A DNA stretch of 64,000 nt from Promethearchaeia archaeon. Lineage in GTDB: Archaea > Asgardarchaeota > Lokiarchaeia > Sigyniarchaeales > SOKP01. This document shows, one piece after another, positions 63,940 to 64,000 of this stretch. Numbering within the stretch: the stretch's first letter is position 1; each line of letters starts with the position of its first letter. Below the pieces are notes generated by a model. The model had not been told where the DNA came from and did no database searches. It saw only the letters and a program-made list of their open reading frames with translations. A program made the translations under genes and the position numbers. The stretch covers positions 18,271 through 82,270 of the forward strand of contig JAHQWK010000019.1 of assembly GCA_029856145.1 (NCBI GenBank), written 5' to 3'.

Positions 63940-64000
63940 CTCAAATTATATAGATTATAATAAAAATATGACTATGATATCCTTTTAAATATCAAACTAT

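Noticed and set aside
1..64000. CRISPR arrays, tRNA or rRNA genes, insertion sequences
   Set aside because: No regularly spaced repeats, cloverleaf with conserved T-arm sequence, rRNA motif or transposase was seen.

Overview
The window is a low-GC stretch of archaeal chromosome. Archaeal features are a DRG-type GTPase with a C-terminal TGS domain, a roadblock-type protein, archaeal-style zinc ribbons, and Shine-Dalgarno motifs of the GGTGA/GGAGG type. The gene content (acyl-CoA metabolism, 2-hydroxyacyl-CoA dehydratases, tungsten aldehyde oxidoreductase, HdrD-like iron-sulfur proteins) fits a strictly anaerobic member of the Asgard (Lokiarchaeota-like) archaea. That placement is inference; there is no rRNA gene here to test it. 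No tRNA, CRISPR array or intact insertion sequence was seen.

Layout. 1-4.6 kb: M29 aminopeptidase, MaoC hydratase, DRG GTPase, double nitroreductase-like protein. 4.8-9.5 kb: same-strand acyl-CoA run (AMP-forming ligase, thiolase, 2-hydroxyacyl-CoA dehydratase subunit, MaoC). 9.5-16.2 kb: MoaD-like sulfur carrier, HdrD-like protein with a stub of an FAD-oxidase domain, tungsten aldehyde oxidoreductase with its ferredoxin, ketopantoate-reductase-like protein, dehydratase activator ATPase. 16.2-24 kb: acyl-CoA dehydrogenase, radical SAM and metallo-beta-lactamase proteins, a glycine-rich surface protein, and gene relics (etfA tail, gapN tail, a TGA-interrupted ORF). 24-36.3 kb: membrane and ion-homeostasis island (NhaD/ArsB-type transporter, CorA, three MscS-type channels, DUF308, DUF389) mixed with coiled-coil and roadblock proteins, lipoamide dehydrogenase and a ribbon-helix-helix regulator. 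36.5-41 kb: B12-dependent acyl-CoA mutase large subunit, its B12-binding subunit, and the MeaB chaperone GTPase. 41-49 kb: a run with two dehydratase/benzoyl-CoA-reductase-like subunits, a GlcD-like flavoprotein, an HdrD-like protein, a Cys-ended protein and a CooC-like ATPase. 49-64 kb: secreted propeller, membrane methyltransferase, membrane-anchored HTH regulator, two-subunit CoA-transferase, corrinoid adenosyltransferase, MFS transporter, thiolase plus DUF35 partner, M28 peptidase, triple zinc-ribbon protein, methyltransferase and lipid kinase.

The genes fit together as anaerobic acyl-CoA chemistry: ligase and CoA-transferase activation, dehydratase/hydratase/dehydrogenase/thiolase steps, carbon-skeleton mutase with B12 supply and chaperone, and iron-sulfur/flavin electron carriers.

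The most striking observation is in the B12-binding mutase subunit (39416-39846). Its reading frame is broken by 32 extra nucleotides exactly inside the conserved Asp-x-His-x-x-Gly cobalamin motif. These nucleotides lie in a canonical archaeal bulge-helix-bulge (5 bp, 3-nt bulge, 4 bp, 3-nt bulge, 7-position helix). Cutting after the second nucleotide of each bulge and joining the ends rebuilds the motif in frame. I interpret this as a BHB intron in a protein-coding mRNA. A second theme is several genes with good GGTGA motifs but no ATG/GTG/TTG in the right place, where ATA or ATT sits at normal spacing. A third is a set of decayed gene ends (etfA, gapN, and a second copy of the mutase B12-subunit tail).
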